From: an uncultured Pelagibacteraceae bacterium | GTDB taxonomy: Bacteria; Pseudomonadota; Alphaproteobacteria; Pelagibacterales; Pelagibacteraceae | Reading direction: 5' to 3' | NCBI GenBank assembly: GCA_902601315.1 | Contig: CACKMS010000006.1 | Span: 1-64,000 of the forward strand | Length of the DNA: 64,000 bases | In this document: piece by piece, positions 47,114 to 56,227 of the stretch | How positions within the stretch are numbered: the first letter of the stretch is position 1 | Layout: every line of letters starts with the position of its first letter | The notes under the pieces: generated by a model | The model's database searches: none | What the model was told of the DNA's origin: nothing | The model's input: only the letters and a program-made list of their open reading frames with translations | Made by a program: the position numbers and the translations under genes

Positions 47114-48826
47114 ATGAAAAGTAATAATGACTTACGAGAAAATTTAGAATTCGCTAACAAATTTTTCAGAAATAAAAATTTTGATAAAGCAGAAAAATTA
47201 TATAAAAAAATAATCAAGAAATTTCCAAACAATTTCGATGCAAATTATTTTATGGCCTCAATCAAGGCTCAAAAAAATAATTATAATGAAGCCAAAGATT
47301 ACATGGAGAAAGCTAATTCCATAAATCCAAATCTTCCAGAATTAAATAATAACTTAGGATTGGTTTATTTAAATTTAAATGAAGTAGAGAAGTCTATAAT
47401 TTATTTTCAAAAAGCAATTAGTTTAAACAAAAACTATCTACTTGCTTATACTAATCTTGGTATGGCTTATGTTAATTTAAAAAAAGTTTCAGAAGCTAAA
47501 GAAAATTATCTTAAAGCACTAAAAATTGATCCTAATAATCTTCTTGCAAACTATAATTTTGCTAATCTTCTTAAAAGACTGGGTGATCACAAAAATTCTG
47601 AAAATTATTATAAAAAAGCAATCGAGATCAATCCAAATTATCTACCTTCTTATAATAATGTTATGGATTTGTATGATAAATCAAATCAAAATGAAAAACT
47701 TCATAATCTAATCAATACAGCAGAAAAAATATTTAAAAATCACCAAGTAATAAAATCATTTAAAGCTAAGTTGCTTTATAAAAATAAGAATTATAAAGAA
47801 GTAGTAAGTTTATTAGAAGATACAGAATTTTTACCAGAGCAAACAGTTCAAAAACTGGCTAGCTATGAAGTTTTAGCTAAAAGTTATGACAAATTAGGAG
47901 ATTATTCTAGGGCTTTTGAGATATTTCAAATGTTGAATGACATAATGGATCGAGGCAAAGATCAAACTGTCGATAAAAATATATATGTTAAGACTACTGA
48001 AGATAGACTGAATTTTTTTAATAATCCAAAAATATCCACTTGGAGCCTACCAAAAATATTAGATGATAGGAAAGATCCATATTTTTTAATCGGTTTTCCA
48101 AGATCTGGTACAACTTTGTTAGATACAATTTTAAGAAGTCATCCATCCATTGAGGTTTTGGAGGAAATACCAATAATAAATAGATTTATAGATCATCTTT
48201 TTATAAACAAAGGATTTACTCTTGAAAATCTGGAAACTATTAATCCCAAACTAATTAAAGAGATGAGAGATTACTATTTTAATCAAATTGAAAATTATAA
48301 AAAAAATAAAGATAAACATATCACTATAGATAAAATGCCTTTAAATATTGTGCACGTAGGTGAAATTTTAAGATTTTTTCCGAATGCAAAATTTATATTA
48401 TCTTTAAGACACCCATATGATTGCGTTTTGAGCTGTTTCATGCAAAATTTCATGCTGAATCATGCTATGGCTAACTTTTTAAATTTAGATGATTCTTTAA
48501 AATTATACGATCTAACTATGTTGCTATGGAAAAAATATACTAATGTTTTTAAAATTGATCACCACATAATAAGGTATGAAGATGTAATCTCTAACTTTGA
48601 AAAATCCATTAGAGGTCTTTTAAAATTTTTAAACGTTAGATGGTCTGATAATGTAACGGAATTTTACAAAACAGCTGAAACAAGAGGGATAATTAACACT
48701 CCTAGTTATAATCAAGTAAGCCAACCCATATACACTAATTCTATGTATAGATGGAAAAATTATGAAAAGGAGTTTGCAAAATCAAATATCTCATTAGAAA
48801 ACTGGGTTAAGGAATTTAATTATTAA
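47114..48826 (+). CDS. TPR-repeat protein with C-terminal sulfotransferase domain
   Basis: A 570-residue relative of the protein at 9274-10926. Residues ~10-280 contain tandem TPRs (NNNLGLVYLNLNEVEKSIIY, AYTNLGMAYVNLKKVSEAKE, ANYNFANLLKRLGDHKNSEN). The sulfotransferase domain starts with the PAPS loop FLIGFPRSGTTLLDTIL near residue 323 and has the 3'-phosphate motif FILSLRHPYDCVLSCFMQNF. It is transcribed right behind yggS, with no metabolic clue to its acceptor. Divergence from the first copy is high, so it is not a recent duplicate. Confidence 0.92.
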   Translation: MKSNNDLRENLEFANKFFRNKNFDKAEKLYKKIIKKFPNNFDANYFMASIKAQKNNYNEAKDYMEKANSINPNLPELNNNLGLVYLNLNEVEKSIIYFQKAISLNKNYLLAYTNLGMAYVNLKKVSEAKENYLKALKIDPNNLLANYNFANLLKRLGDHKNSENYYKKAIEINPNYLPSYNNVMDLYDKSNQNEKLHNLINTAEKIFKNHQVIKSFKAKLLYKNKNYKEVVSLLEDTEFLPEQTVQKLASYEVLAKSYDKLGDYSRAFEIFQMLNDIMDRGKDQTVDKNIYVKTTEDRLNFFNNPKISTWSLPKILDDRKDPYFLIGFPRSGTTLLDTILRSHPSIEVLEEIPIINRFIDHLFINKGFTLENLETINPKLIKEMRDYYFNQIENYKKNKDKHITIDKMPLNIVHVGEILRFFPNAKFILSLRHPYDCVLSCFMQNFMLNHAMANFLNLDDSLKLYDLTMLLWKKYTNVFKIDHHIIRYEDVISNFEKSIRGLLKFLNVRWSDNVTEFYKTAETRGIINTPSYNQVSQPIYTNSMYRWKNYEKEFAKSNISLENWVKEFNY

Positions 48827-48833
48827 ACAAAAT

Positions 48834-49328
48834 TTATCTTAATATTCTTATTTTTGTTTTTCTATTAATTAGCTTAATTAAAATTAAAAAATCTTTTTTC
48901 GATAAAGCAATACATCCTGCAGTAGGTTTGTATTTTTTTGATAAATGAATAAATATTGCACTCCCTTTCTTGGGTACAACTTTATGATAATTATATTTAA
49001 TTGGTAAAAAAAAGTCGTATTTATAGTCCTTTCTAAATAATTTCTCATGTCTTATATTTTTATTTATTTTAATTAATTTATTGTATTTTTTGTGGTTAAT
49101 ATCATTACACCACGCCATATTCTTATTTATCTTATGAGTCTTTAGACTTGTAAATGGCTCTTTAAATCTGTCAGCTCTATAATAGAGATCTCCAAGGTCA
49201 AATATTCCAATTGGAGTTTTTTTATCTCCTTCAGTTTTTTTTTCTGAAAATTTATTTTTACCAACGCAGCACCTAAATTGAAAATCTTTAAATAAAAGAG
49301 TATGTTTATTTTTGACAATAATTGTCAT
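48834..49328 (-). CDS. L,D-transpeptidase (YkuD) family protein
   Basis: A 164-residue protein of the COG3786-like YkuD group. Visible are KTEGDKKTPIGIFDLGDLYY, MAWCNDINHKKYNKLI and the catalytic region GSAIFIHLSKKYKPTAGCIA followed by LSKKDF, with the His and Cys in the usual spacing. L,D-transpeptidases make 3-3 peptidoglycan cross-links or attach proteins. No signal peptide is seen from either start; the ATG at 49328 is preferred over the extended frame at 49352. Only 16 bp separate it from the divergent regulator gene. Confidence 0.9.
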   Translation of the reverse strand: MTIIVKNKHTLLFKDFQFRCCVGKNKFSEKKTEGDKKTPIGIFDLGDLYYRADRFKEPFTSLKTHKINKNMAWCNDINHKKYNKLIKINKNIRHEKLFRKDYKYDFFLPIKYNYHKVVPKKGSAIFIHLSKKYKPTAGCIALSKKDFLILIKLINRKTKIRILR

Positions 49329-49344
49329 AAATACAATATATACT

Positions 49345-49920
49345 ATGAGCAAGAAATTGATAATCTTTCAAAATAAAGAATTATTTAATATCCTTTATGA
49401 AATTAATGAAAATTTTGAGTTTAAATTAGAATTTTGTAACAAAGTAAAGGATCTTAAAAGCTTAGATTACGAAAATTCAACAGATTATTTAGTAATCAGT
49501 AAAAAAAAAATATTAAATTTAAACAACCAGATTATAATTGAAAAATATCCTATAAATATCAAAGAATTTAATCAGATTTTAAATGTTAATTTTTTGAAAT
49601 CAAAATTTACTGAACAATCTAAAATAAGTTTAGGAAATTATGATTTAGATCTTAATTCAAGAATATTAAATAAAGATTCAAAAAAACTTGAGCTCACAGA
49701 AAAAGAATGCTCTATACTAGTTTTTTTGAGGCAATCCAATCAGCCAGTTAATATTAATGTTCTTCAAGAAAAGGTTTGGGGTTATAATTCTGATTTAGAA
49801 ACACATACAGTTGAAACGCATATTTATCGTCTTAGGAAAAAAATAAGTGATAAATTTTCTGACAATGAAATTATCATAAGTGATAAAAAAGGTTACTTTT
49901 TAAATGAAAAAAAAAAATAA
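49345..49920 (+). CDS. Orphan OmpR-type winged-helix regulator with pseudo-receiver
   Basis: A 191-residue protein. Residues ~95-190 are an OmpR/PhoB winged helix: LDLNSRILNKDSKKLELTEK, ECSILVFLRQ, VNVLQEKVWGY-like NINVLQEKVWGYNSDLETHT and VETHIYRLRKKISDKF. The first ~90 residues look like a receiver fold (KLIIFQNKEL, DYLVISKKKIL) but lack the Asp expected at the phosphorylation strand and other acidic residues. No sensor kinase is nearby. Control is therefore probably phosphorylation-independent. The ATG at 49345 (MSKKLIIF) is favoured over the upstream in-frame codon at 49312. The 3' end overlaps a tiny ArfA-like gene by 17 nt. Confidence 0.85.
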   Translation: MSKKLIIFQNKELFNILYEINENFEFKLEFCNKVKDLKSLDYENSTDYLVISKKKILNLNNQIIIEKYPINIKEFNQILNVNFLKSKFTEQSKISLGNYDLDLNSRILNKDSKKLELTEKECSILVFLRQSNQPVNINVLQEKVWGYNSDLETHTVETHIYRLRKKISDKFSDNEIIISDKKGYFLNEKKK

Positions 49921-50008
49921 TTTTGCAAAAGAACTTTTTTCCCGAAAGTACAAGCCGCGAATTGTTAAACCTAAAAAAGGAAAAGGTAGTTTTAAAAGAA
50001 AGAAATAA
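49904..50008 (+). CDS. arfA: ArfA-like ribosome rescue microprotein (34 aa)
   Basis: A very short gene, ATG at 49904 and TAA at 50006-50008. It encodes a Lys/Arg-rich protein with KELFSRKYKPRIVKPKKGKG and then SFKRKK. This matches the ribosome-binding core of ArfA (pattern xLFRxRVVxxKKGKGSYxRK), which recruits RF2 to ribosomes stalled without a stop codon. E. coli ArfA is longer (about 55-72 residues) with a hydrophobic tail that this one lacks. It overlaps the regulator gene in another frame across an 11-A run. It could be expressed by coupled re-initiation. The call rests on the motif alone. Confidence 0.72.
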   Translation: MKKKNNFAKELFSRKYKPRIVKPKKGKGSFKRKK

Positions 50009-50011
50009 TAA

Positions 50012-50941
50012 TTAAAGTCTAGCACCAATTTGTTGAATGACTTGAGATGACATTTCAGTTCCTTTTTCTAAACTCTCCTTCAATGACATATTATTTACTT
50101 GTCCATGTAAAAAACCTCCTGCGAAAAGGTCTCCAGCACCTGTTAAATCAACAATTTTAAGACCCCCTTTTACGCCGCATTCAATAACTTCATCACCTTT
50201 AATTGCTACAGCTCCATTTTCTCCTCGTGTTACTACGATTATTTTTTCAAGAGACTTAGAAAATGTTATTACTTCATCAAAATTTTTTGCATCAATAAGA
50301 GAAGTCATTTCCTGTTCATTTGCAAATGTAATATCTAGCTTGCTCTTAACTAATTCTAAAAAGTGTGGTTTGTGTCTATCCACACAAAATTGATCGGATA
50401 GAGACATCGCAACCTTGTTTGCATTTTGAATAGCTTTTTCAAATGCTTTTTTTGGATCTCCCTCATCCCAAAGATAGCCTTCAAGAAGAATAATTTCACT
50501 TTTTTTTATTGCTTCTAAACTTACATCATTCTCATTGACTTTTCCAGCAGTTCCTAAAAACGTGCACATTGTTCTTTCCGAGTCTGGTGTTACTAAAATT
50601 AAACAAGTTCCTGTAGGTAACTCTTCTTTTTTTTTATTATAAAAGTATTCAACATTTTCTTTTTTCAAACCTTCCTCATATTTACCACCTAATTCATCAT
50701 CACTTACCTTTCCTATAAATCCCACTTTATTTCCAAGTTGTGATAAACCAACAATAGAATTTGCTACAGAACCACCAGAGACAGTCTTTTCAATTTTAAG
50801 ATTTTTTAATAAGCTTTGAAATTCACTTTCCTCAAAAATTAATTTCATTGTACTTTTCGTTAAGTTATTGTTTGATATAAATTCATCATCCACCTTGCAA
50901 ATAACGTCTACTATTGCGTTTCCAATTCCTAATATTTTCAT
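50012..50941 (-). CDS. PfkB-family carbohydrate/nucleoside kinase (adenosine kinase-like)
   Basis: A 309-residue ribokinase-fold enzyme. The ATG at 50941 gives MKILGIGNAIVDVICKVDDE, the normal start; an extension to 51049 runs into nth and is spurious. Seen are SGGSVANSIVGLSQLGNKVG FIG-type substrate block, PTGTCLILVTPDSERTM and the catalytic VDLTGAGDLFAGGFLHG with the GAGD motif. In alphaproteobacteria this type is usually called adenosine kinase, but sugar kinases share the motifs. It follows nth by one base. Confidence 0.9.
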   Translation of the reverse strand: MKILGIGNAIVDVICKVDDEFISNNNLTKSTMKLIFEESEFQSLLKNLKIEKTVSGGSVANSIVGLSQLGNKVGFIGKVSDDELGGKYEEGLKKENVEYFYNKKKEELPTGTCLILVTPDSERTMCTFLGTAGKVNENDVSLEAIKKSEIILLEGYLWDEGDPKKAFEKAIQNANKVAMSLSDQFCVDRHKPHFLELVKSKLDITFANEQEMTSLIDAKNFDEVITFSKSLEKIIVVTRGENGAVAIKGDEVIECGVKGGLKIVDLTGAGDLFAGGFLHGQVNNMSLKESLEKGTEMSSQVIQQIGARL

Positions 50942-50942
50942 T

Positions 50943-51596
50943 TTATGCTTTCTTTGTTTTAAGAGGTTTTTTTCTATTAGGATAGCAAGTAGTGCAAATT
51001 TTACAAGAAATTCCGTAACATTCTCTAGCCTTACAATATTCACGACCATAATAAATTATTTGAAGATGTAATTTGTTCCAATGTTTTTTAGGAAATAATC
51101 TTTTCAGGTCCTTTTCAGTTTGCACAACGTTTTTTCCGTTGGTGAGCCCCCATCTTTGAGCCAATCTATGTATATGGGTATCTATTGGGAAAGCAGGAAA
51201 TCCAAATCCTTGTGACATGACTACGCTTGCTGTTTTATGTCCAACGCCAGGTAGTTTTTCGAGATCTTCGAAAGATCTTGGTACTTTTCCTTTGTAATTT
51301 TTTACCAATATTTGTGATAGAATATAAATACTTTTTGCTTTAATTCTAAAAATTCCAATTTTTTGTATTAGTTTTTCTATTTTTTTCCTACCAAGTTTGA
51401 CAAAATGTTCAGGTTTATAATATTTTGGATAAATATCTTTAGTTACATTATTTACATTTTTGTCGGTACACTGAGCAGACAAAAGAACAGAGATGAGAAG
51501 TGTAAAAATATTTTTATGTTTTAATGGAATTTGCGTTTTAGGATAAAATTTATTAAGTTGTATTAAAACTATTTTAGCCCTTTGGACTTCATTCAT
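50943..51596 (-). CDS. nth: Endonuclease III
   Basis: A 217-residue DNA glycosylase/AP lyase for oxidised pyrimidines. The helix-hairpin-helix LEKLPGVGHKTASVVMSQGF with the catalytic Lys and the following FPIDTHIHRLAQRWGL with its Asp are intact. The C-terminal iron-sulfur loop is odd: its cysteines read C-x4-C-x4-C-x2-C-x2-C and not the usual C-x6-C-x2-C-x5-C. The gene overlaps dapB by one base. Confidence 0.95.
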   Translation of the reverse strand: MNEVQRAKIVLIQLNKFYPKTQIPLKHKNIFTLLISVLLSAQCTDKNVNNVTKDIYPKYYKPEHFVKLGRKKIEKLIQKIGIFRIKAKSIYILSQILVKNYKGKVPRSFEDLEKLPGVGHKTASVVMSQGFGFPAFPIDTHIHRLAQRWGLTNGKNVVQTEKDLKRLFPKKHWNKLHLQIIYYGREYCKARECYGISCKICTTCYPNRKKPLKTKKA

Positions 51597-52372
51597 TATT
51601 CAAAATTTAATACATCTCTCATTGAATAAAGACCTGGTTTTTTTGATTTTATCCACTTTGCAGCCGTAATTGCTCCTTCTGAATAAAGAGCTCTATCAAA
51701 AGCCTCATGGTTTAGAGTGATTATCTCTTTACCACTAGAAAATTTAACTTCATGTTCACCGATAATTTCACCTTTCCTTATCGAATTAAAATTTATCTTT
51801 TTGTTATATGGAAATTTTTTCTTATTTAGTAATTTTTTTCCAAGTAATTTATAAAAATCTTTATTTTTACCAACAGCTATACCTTTCCCAAGCATTAAAG
51901 CGGTTCCAGATGGAAAATCTTTTTTATGTTTGTGATGAACTTCAAAAATTTTACTTAAATATTTATCCCCAAGTGCTTTTGATGTTATTTCAGTTAAATA
52001 CATTAGGAGATTTATTCCAAGACTCATATTACCAGCCTTTAAAATAGGAATTTTTTTTGAAATTTTTTTAATCTTATCCTCTTCGGATTTAGTAAAACCA
52101 GTGGTTCCAATAACAACTCTTTTCTTTAATTTTGAAGCTATTTTCAAAACTTCAAAGGTGCATTTAGGCACTGTGAAATCTATTATTACATCTGTTTTTT
52201 TAAACAGATTATCATTATTTAATTGTGGTTTAATCCCACCTATCTTTCTTTTTATTAATATATTTTCAGTTAAACCAATAAGTTTTATAGCTCTGTCAGT
52301 CTTTATGGATTTTATCAGCTGTTGACCCATTCTCCCCATGCACCCAGTTATTACTAAATTTATTTTTTTCAT
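51596..52372 (-). CDS. dapB: 4-Hydroxy-tetrahydrodipicolinate reductase
   Basis: A 258-residue NAD(P)H enzyme of lysine and diaminopimelate synthesis. The dinucleotide loop is VITGCMGRMGQQLIKSI, and DVIIDFTVPKCTFEVLKIAS, VVIGTTGFTKSEEDKI, ILKAGNMSLGINLLMYL and EVHHKHKKDFPSGTALML with the catalytic His and Lys follow. It lies between dnaJ and nth in one co-directional set. Confidence 0.97.
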   Translation of the reverse strand: MKKINLVITGCMGRMGQQLIKSIKTDRAIKLIGLTENILIKRKIGGIKPQLNNDNLFKKTDVIIDFTVPKCTFEVLKIASKLKKRVVIGTTGFTKSEEDKIKKISKKIPILKAGNMSLGINLLMYLTEITSKALGDKYLSKIFEVHHKHKKDFPSGTALMLGKGIAVGKNKDFYKLLGKKLLNKKKFPYNKKINFNSIRKGEIIGEHEVKFSSGKEIITLNHEAFDRALYSEGAITAAKWIKSKKPGLYSMRDVLNFE

Positions 52373-52409
52373 TTAAAAATTTAAAGATAACTTAGATTAG
52401 CATTAACCT

Positions 52410-53537
52410 TTAGTTTTGCCAGAAACTTTTAGCCTTTTGAAAGAATTTTTTAATACTTGGGTTTGATTTCTCGTTTTCAATTTCTCTAAATTTTTCCAGT
52501 AGTTCTTTTTGCTCCTTATTTAATGAAACAGGTACTTCAGTATTTACTTGTACATAAAGATCACCATAATCCCCACCTCTCATATAAGGCATCCCTTTTG
52601 CTCTTAACCTGAATTGTTTACCACTTTGTGTTCCTGCTGGAATTTTAATTTTAGCTTTTCCTCCATCAATAGTTGGAATCTCGATAGAGGTCCCTAATGC
52701 TGCATCAGCAATAGAAATTGGACACTCAAAAAATAAGTTTTCGTCTGAGCGTTTAAATAATTCATGAGAATGAACGTTTATAAATAAATATAAGTCTCCA
52801 TTACTTCCACCTCTAGATCCTGCTTCGCCTTTGCCAGATAATCTAATTCTTGTTCCATCATCGACACCTTTTGGAATTGTAACTGATAGTCTTTTTGATG
52901 CTTGTTTTTTTCCTTGTCCACTACAACTTCCACACGGATGAGTAATCATCTCACCAGAGCCAGAGCACTGTGGGCAGGTTTGTTGAACAGTAAAAAATCC
53001 CTGACTAGATCTTACTTGACCATGACCTCCGCACATATTACACGCACCAGCATTATGACCTGGTTTAGAACCTGAGCCAATACATGTGCCACATTTTTCT
53101 GTTGTTGAAAACTTAATATCTTGTTTTTTTCCTGAAAAAGCCTCTTCTAAAGTTATGGATAAATCATACCTTAAGTCTGAACCTCTATTATTAGATCTTC
53201 TTGATCTTCTTCCACCTCCACCAAAACCTTCACCAAAAAAGTCCTCAAAGATGTCTGAAAAAGAGCCAGAAAAGTCAAAGTTTCCAAAACCACCTCTTGC
53301 CCCTCCGCCATTTTCAAAAGCTGCATGTCCAAAATTATCGTAGTTTTGTTTTCTCTCTGAATTCGATAAGACATGGTAAGCCTCTGAAGCCTCTTTAAAT
53401 TTTTCCTCAGCTGCTTTATCGCCTTTATTTTTATCTGGATGAAATTTTACCGCTAATTTTCTGTAGGCTGACTTAATTTGATCGGCTGAAGCACCTTTGT
53501 TAACACCCAAGACATCATAATAATCTCTTTTTGCCAT
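52410..53537 (-). CDS. dnaJ: Chaperone DnaJ
   Basis: A 375-residue type I Hsp40. The J domain has YRKLAVKFHPDKNKGDKAAE with HPD. A Gly/Phe-rich stretch (~residues 70-110) and four zinc repeats follow: CGTCIGSG, CNMCGGHG, CPQCSGSG, CGSCSGQG. The C-terminal substrate domains are complete. It follows dnaK by 28 bases on the same strand. The G/F region produces long but spurious frames on both strands. Confidence 0.98.
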   Translation of the reverse strand: MAKRDYYDVLGVNKGASADQIKSAYRKLAVKFHPDKNKGDKAAEEKFKEASEAYHVLSNSERKQNYDNFGHAAFENGGGARGGFGNFDFSGSFSDIFEDFFGEGFGGGGRRSRRSNNRGSDLRYDLSITLEEAFSGKKQDIKFSTTEKCGTCIGSGSKPGHNAGACNMCGGHGQVRSSQGFFTVQQTCPQCSGSGEMITHPCGSCSGQGKKQASKRLSVTIPKGVDDGTRIRLSGKGEAGSRGGSNGDLYLFINVHSHELFKRSDENLFFECPISIADAALGTSIEIPTIDGGKAKIKIPAGTQSGKQFRLRAKGMPYMRGGDYGDLYVQVNTEVPVSLNKEQKELLEKFREIENEKSNPSIKKFFQKAKSFWQN

Positions 53538-53565
53538 AACTAATTATAGACAAATAGTTGTTAGT

Positions 53566-55491
53566 CTAGGCGCTTTTTTCTTTATTTTCGTCTTTTACTT
53601 CTTCAAAGTCAGCATCAACAACATTGTCGTCTTTTTTATCTTCTCCTTTAGAGTCATCTTTTGGAGCATCACCTGGCTTCGCACCTTGTTGTGATTTGTA
53701 AATTGCTTCACCAAGTTTCATGGATGCTTGAACTAGGTCTTGAGTTTTCTTTTTTATTTCTTCTAAATCAGTTCCTTTAAGTGCGTTCCTTAGATTTGCA
53801 GATGCATCTTCTATAGCTTTTTTATCTGCATCAGAAACTTTATTTCCATGCTCTTTTAAATTTTTTTCAGTTGAATGTAATAAAGTATCAGCTTGGTTTC
53901 TTGCATCAACGGCTTCTCTTTTTTTCTTATCAGCCTCCTTATTGCTCTCTGCATCCTTAACCATTTGGCTAATTTCTTCCTCACTCAAACCACCAGAAGC
54001 TTGAATTTGAATTTTTTGCTCTTTGCCAGTTCCTTTATCCTTAGCTGAAACGTTAACTATACCATTAGCATCAATATCGAATGTTACTTCAATTTGAGGA
54101 ACCCCTCTTGGAGCTGGTGCGATTCCAACTAGCTCAAAATTTCCTAGAACTTTATTGTCTGTTGCCATCTCTCTTTCACCTTGTAAAACTCTTATGGAAA
54201 CTGCTGGCTGATTATCTTCTGCAGTCGAAAAAACTTGGCTTTTCTTTGTAGGAATAGTCGTATTCTTTTCAATTAATTTTGTTGATACACCACCTAATGT
54301 TTCAATTCCAAGTGATAATGGAGTTACATCTAACAATAATACATCTTTAACATCACCCTGTAATACACCTGCTTGAATAGCAGCACCCATTGCAACAACC
54401 TCATCTGGGTTCACAGATTTATTTGGATCTTTACCGAAAAAGTTTTTAACTTCCTCAACTACTTTAGGCATTCTTGTCATACCACCAACTAAAACAATCT
54501 CATCTATTTCACTTGCTGAAAGACCAGCATCTTTTAATGCAGTTTGACAAGGCGGTATTGTTCTTGAAATTAAATCTTCAACAAGAGCCTCCAATTTTGC
54601 TCTAGTCATTTTTAAGTTTATATGTTTTGGGCCTGTTTTGTCAGCTGTTATAAAAGGTAAATTTATCTCGGTTTGCGCGGCAGATGATAATTCAATCTTT
54701 GCTTTTTCTGCAGCTTCTTTGAGTCTTTGGAGCGCAAGCTTGTCTGACTTTAAATCTATACCATTTTCTTTTTTAAATTCTGAGAGAAGATACTCTACAA
54801 TTGCATTATCAAAATCTTCACCACCTAAGAATGTATCTCCATTAGTAGATTTTACTTCGAAGACACCGTCACCTAATTCAAGAATTGAAACATCGAATGT
54901 TCCACCTCCTAAATCATAAACTGCAATTTTTTTGTTTGTTTTTTTATCTAAACCATATGCAAGCGACGCTGCAGTTGGCTCATTTATAATTCTCAAGACT
55001 TCAAGGCCGGCTATTTTCCCTGCATCCTTTGTTGCTTGTCTTTGTGCATCATTAAAATATGCTGGAACAGTTATTACTGCTTGTTTTACCTCTTGGCCTA
55101 AATATTTTTCTGCTGTCTCTTTCATTTTTTGAAGTGTGAATGCTGATATTTGAGATGGTGAATATTTTGTGCTTTTTGCTTCTATCCAAGCATCACCTTT
55201 GTCCGAATTAACTATTTTAAATGGAGCTGTCTCAACATCTTTTTTAACAGTTGGATCTTCAAAATTTCTACCAATTAATCTTTTAACAGCAAATATAGTA
55301 TTTTCAGGATTTGTTACCGCTTGTCTTTTTGCCGGCTGTCCAACTAATTTTTCATCTCCATCAGTAAACGCAACAACAGATGGAGTAGTTCTCGCACCTT
55401 CCGCGTTTTCTAAAACTTTCGCCTGTGTACCTTCCATTACGGCGACACAAGAATTAGTTGTTCCTAAATCAATTCCAATTACTTTGCTCAT
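53566..55491 (-). CDS. dnaK: Chaperone DnaK (Hsp70)
   Basis: A 641-residue Hsp70. It starts [20 protein letters not shown], with [32 protein letters not shown] and [20 protein letters not shown] in the ATPase domain, and the linker-proximal [20 protein letters not shown] before the peptide-binding domain. The acidic tail contains [16 protein letters not shown] candidate sigma-32 promoter lies upstream. Codon use is smoother than in most neighbours, as expected of a highly expressed gene. Confidence 0.99.
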   Translation of the reverse strand: MSKVIGIDLGTTNSCVAVMEGTQAKVLENAEGARTTPSVVAFTDGDEKLVGQPAKRQAVTNPENTIFAVKRLIGRNFEDPTVKKDVETAPFKIVNSDKGDAWIEAKSTKYSPSQISAFTLQKMKETAEKYLGQEVKQAVITVPAYFNDAQRQATKDAGKIAGLEVLRIINEPTAASLAYGLDKKTNKKIAVYDLGGGTFDVSILELGDGVFEVKSTNGDTFLGGEDFDNAIVEYLLSEFKKENGIDLKSDKLALQRLKEAAEKAKIELSSAAQTEINLPFITADKTGPKHINLKMTRAKLEALVEDLISRTIPPCQTALKDAGLSASEIDEIVLVGGMTRMPKVVEEVKNFFGKDPNKSVNPDEVVAMGAAIQAGVLQGDVKDVLLLDVTPLSLGIETLGGVSTKLIEKNTTIPTKKSQVFSTAEDNQPAVSIRVLQGEREMATDNKVLGNFELVGIAPAPRGVPQIEVTFDIDANGIVNVSAKDKGTGKEQKIQIQASGGLSEEEISQMVKDAESNKEADKKKREAVDARNQADTLLHSTEKNLKEHGNKVSDADKKAIEDASANLRNALKGTDLEEIKKKTQDLVQASMKLGEAIYKSQQGAKPGDAPKDDSKGEDKKDDNVVDADFEEVKDENKEKSA

Positions 55492-55509
55492 ATTAATTAC
55501 CTTAGCTTC

Positions 55510-55537
55510 ATATAAGTGTTAATTTTACAACTACAAG
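55510..55537 (-). promoter_or_regulatory. Candidate sigma-32 (RpoH) promoter of dnaK
   Basis: On the minus strand CTTG (55537-55534), 17 bases, then CTTATAT (55516-55510) match the alphaproteobacterial RpoH pattern CTTG-N17/18-CYTATNT. It sits in the 58-bp grpE-dnaK gap, placing the transcript start about 12 bases before the dnaK ATG. Separate heat-shock control of dnaKJ from within the grpE-dnaK-dnaJ set is implied. Confidence 0.62.
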
Positions 55538-55549
55538 CATCCACCAAGA

Positions 55550-56191
55550 TTAATTTTTATCCATTTCTGATTGATTTTCTTGAGTTTTTTGCTCATCTTT
55601 TGATTGCTCTTCTGTCTTTCTTTTTGCTACCCCAACTAACGCTGGTCTTAATAATCTATCTTTCATCATAAATCCTTTTTGAATTTCCTGAACTATTGTT
55701 CCTGGTTCTTTAGAGTCATCCTCTATTTCCATCATTGCTTGATGAAGATTTGGGTCCAGCTTCTCATTTATAGACTTAATTGGCTCTATATTATTTTTCT
55801 TAAATATTGATAGCAAATCTTTATTAATAATTTTAAAATGTTCTAGAACTTTTTTTAAAGTGTCAGTATTTTTAATAGTCTCATCATTTTCTAATGAAAT
55901 CTTTGATCTTTCAAGATTATCTAAAAGATTTAATGCTTCTCTTGCAAAAGAAATACCGCCATATTCAAAAGCATCTTCTTTTTCTTTTTCATACCTTCTT
56001 CTTTGGTTTTCCATCTCAGCAAAAGTTCTTGCAAGCTTATCTTTAATGTTAACTAATTCTTCTTCAGGTGTTAATTTTTCCTCAGTTTTTTCCTCTACAT
56101 CTTTAATATCCTCAGTCTTCTCTGATTTTGATTCTTCACTTCCTGTTTGATCTTTTTTAATATTATTTTCTATTGATTCTTCTTTTTCCAT
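55550..56191 (-). CDS. grpE: Nucleotide exchange factor GrpE
   Basis: A 213-residue DnaK partner. The ATG at 56191 (MEKEESIENNIKKDQTGSEE) is the natural start; the longer frame to 56338 runs over rdgB and has no support. A long charged N-terminal coiled coil leads to FAEMENQRRRYEKEKEDAFE, and the beta domain has NEKLDPNLHQAMMEIEDDSK and EIQKGFMMKDRLLRPALVGV. It is divergent from rdgB with 36 bp between starts. Confidence 0.97.
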   Translation of the reverse strand: MEKEESIENNIKKDQTGSEESKSEKTEDIKDVEEKTEEKLTPEEELVNIKDKLARTFAEMENQRRRYEKEKEDAFEYGGISFAREALNLLDNLERSKISLENDETIKNTDTLKKVLEHFKIINKDLLSIFKKNNIEPIKSINEKLDPNLHQAMMEIEDDSKEPGTIVQEIQKGFMMKDRLLRPALVGVAKRKTEEQSKDEQKTQENQSEMDKN

Positions 56192-56227
56192 TAAGACGTA
56201 TATGGTAAGTAAAACTAATTTTTCTAG

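Noticed and set aside
52410-55491. Long opposite-strand frames within dnaJ and dnaK
   Set aside because: These are shadows caused by codon bias of well-expressed genes; none shows a recognisable motif, start signal or conserved context.
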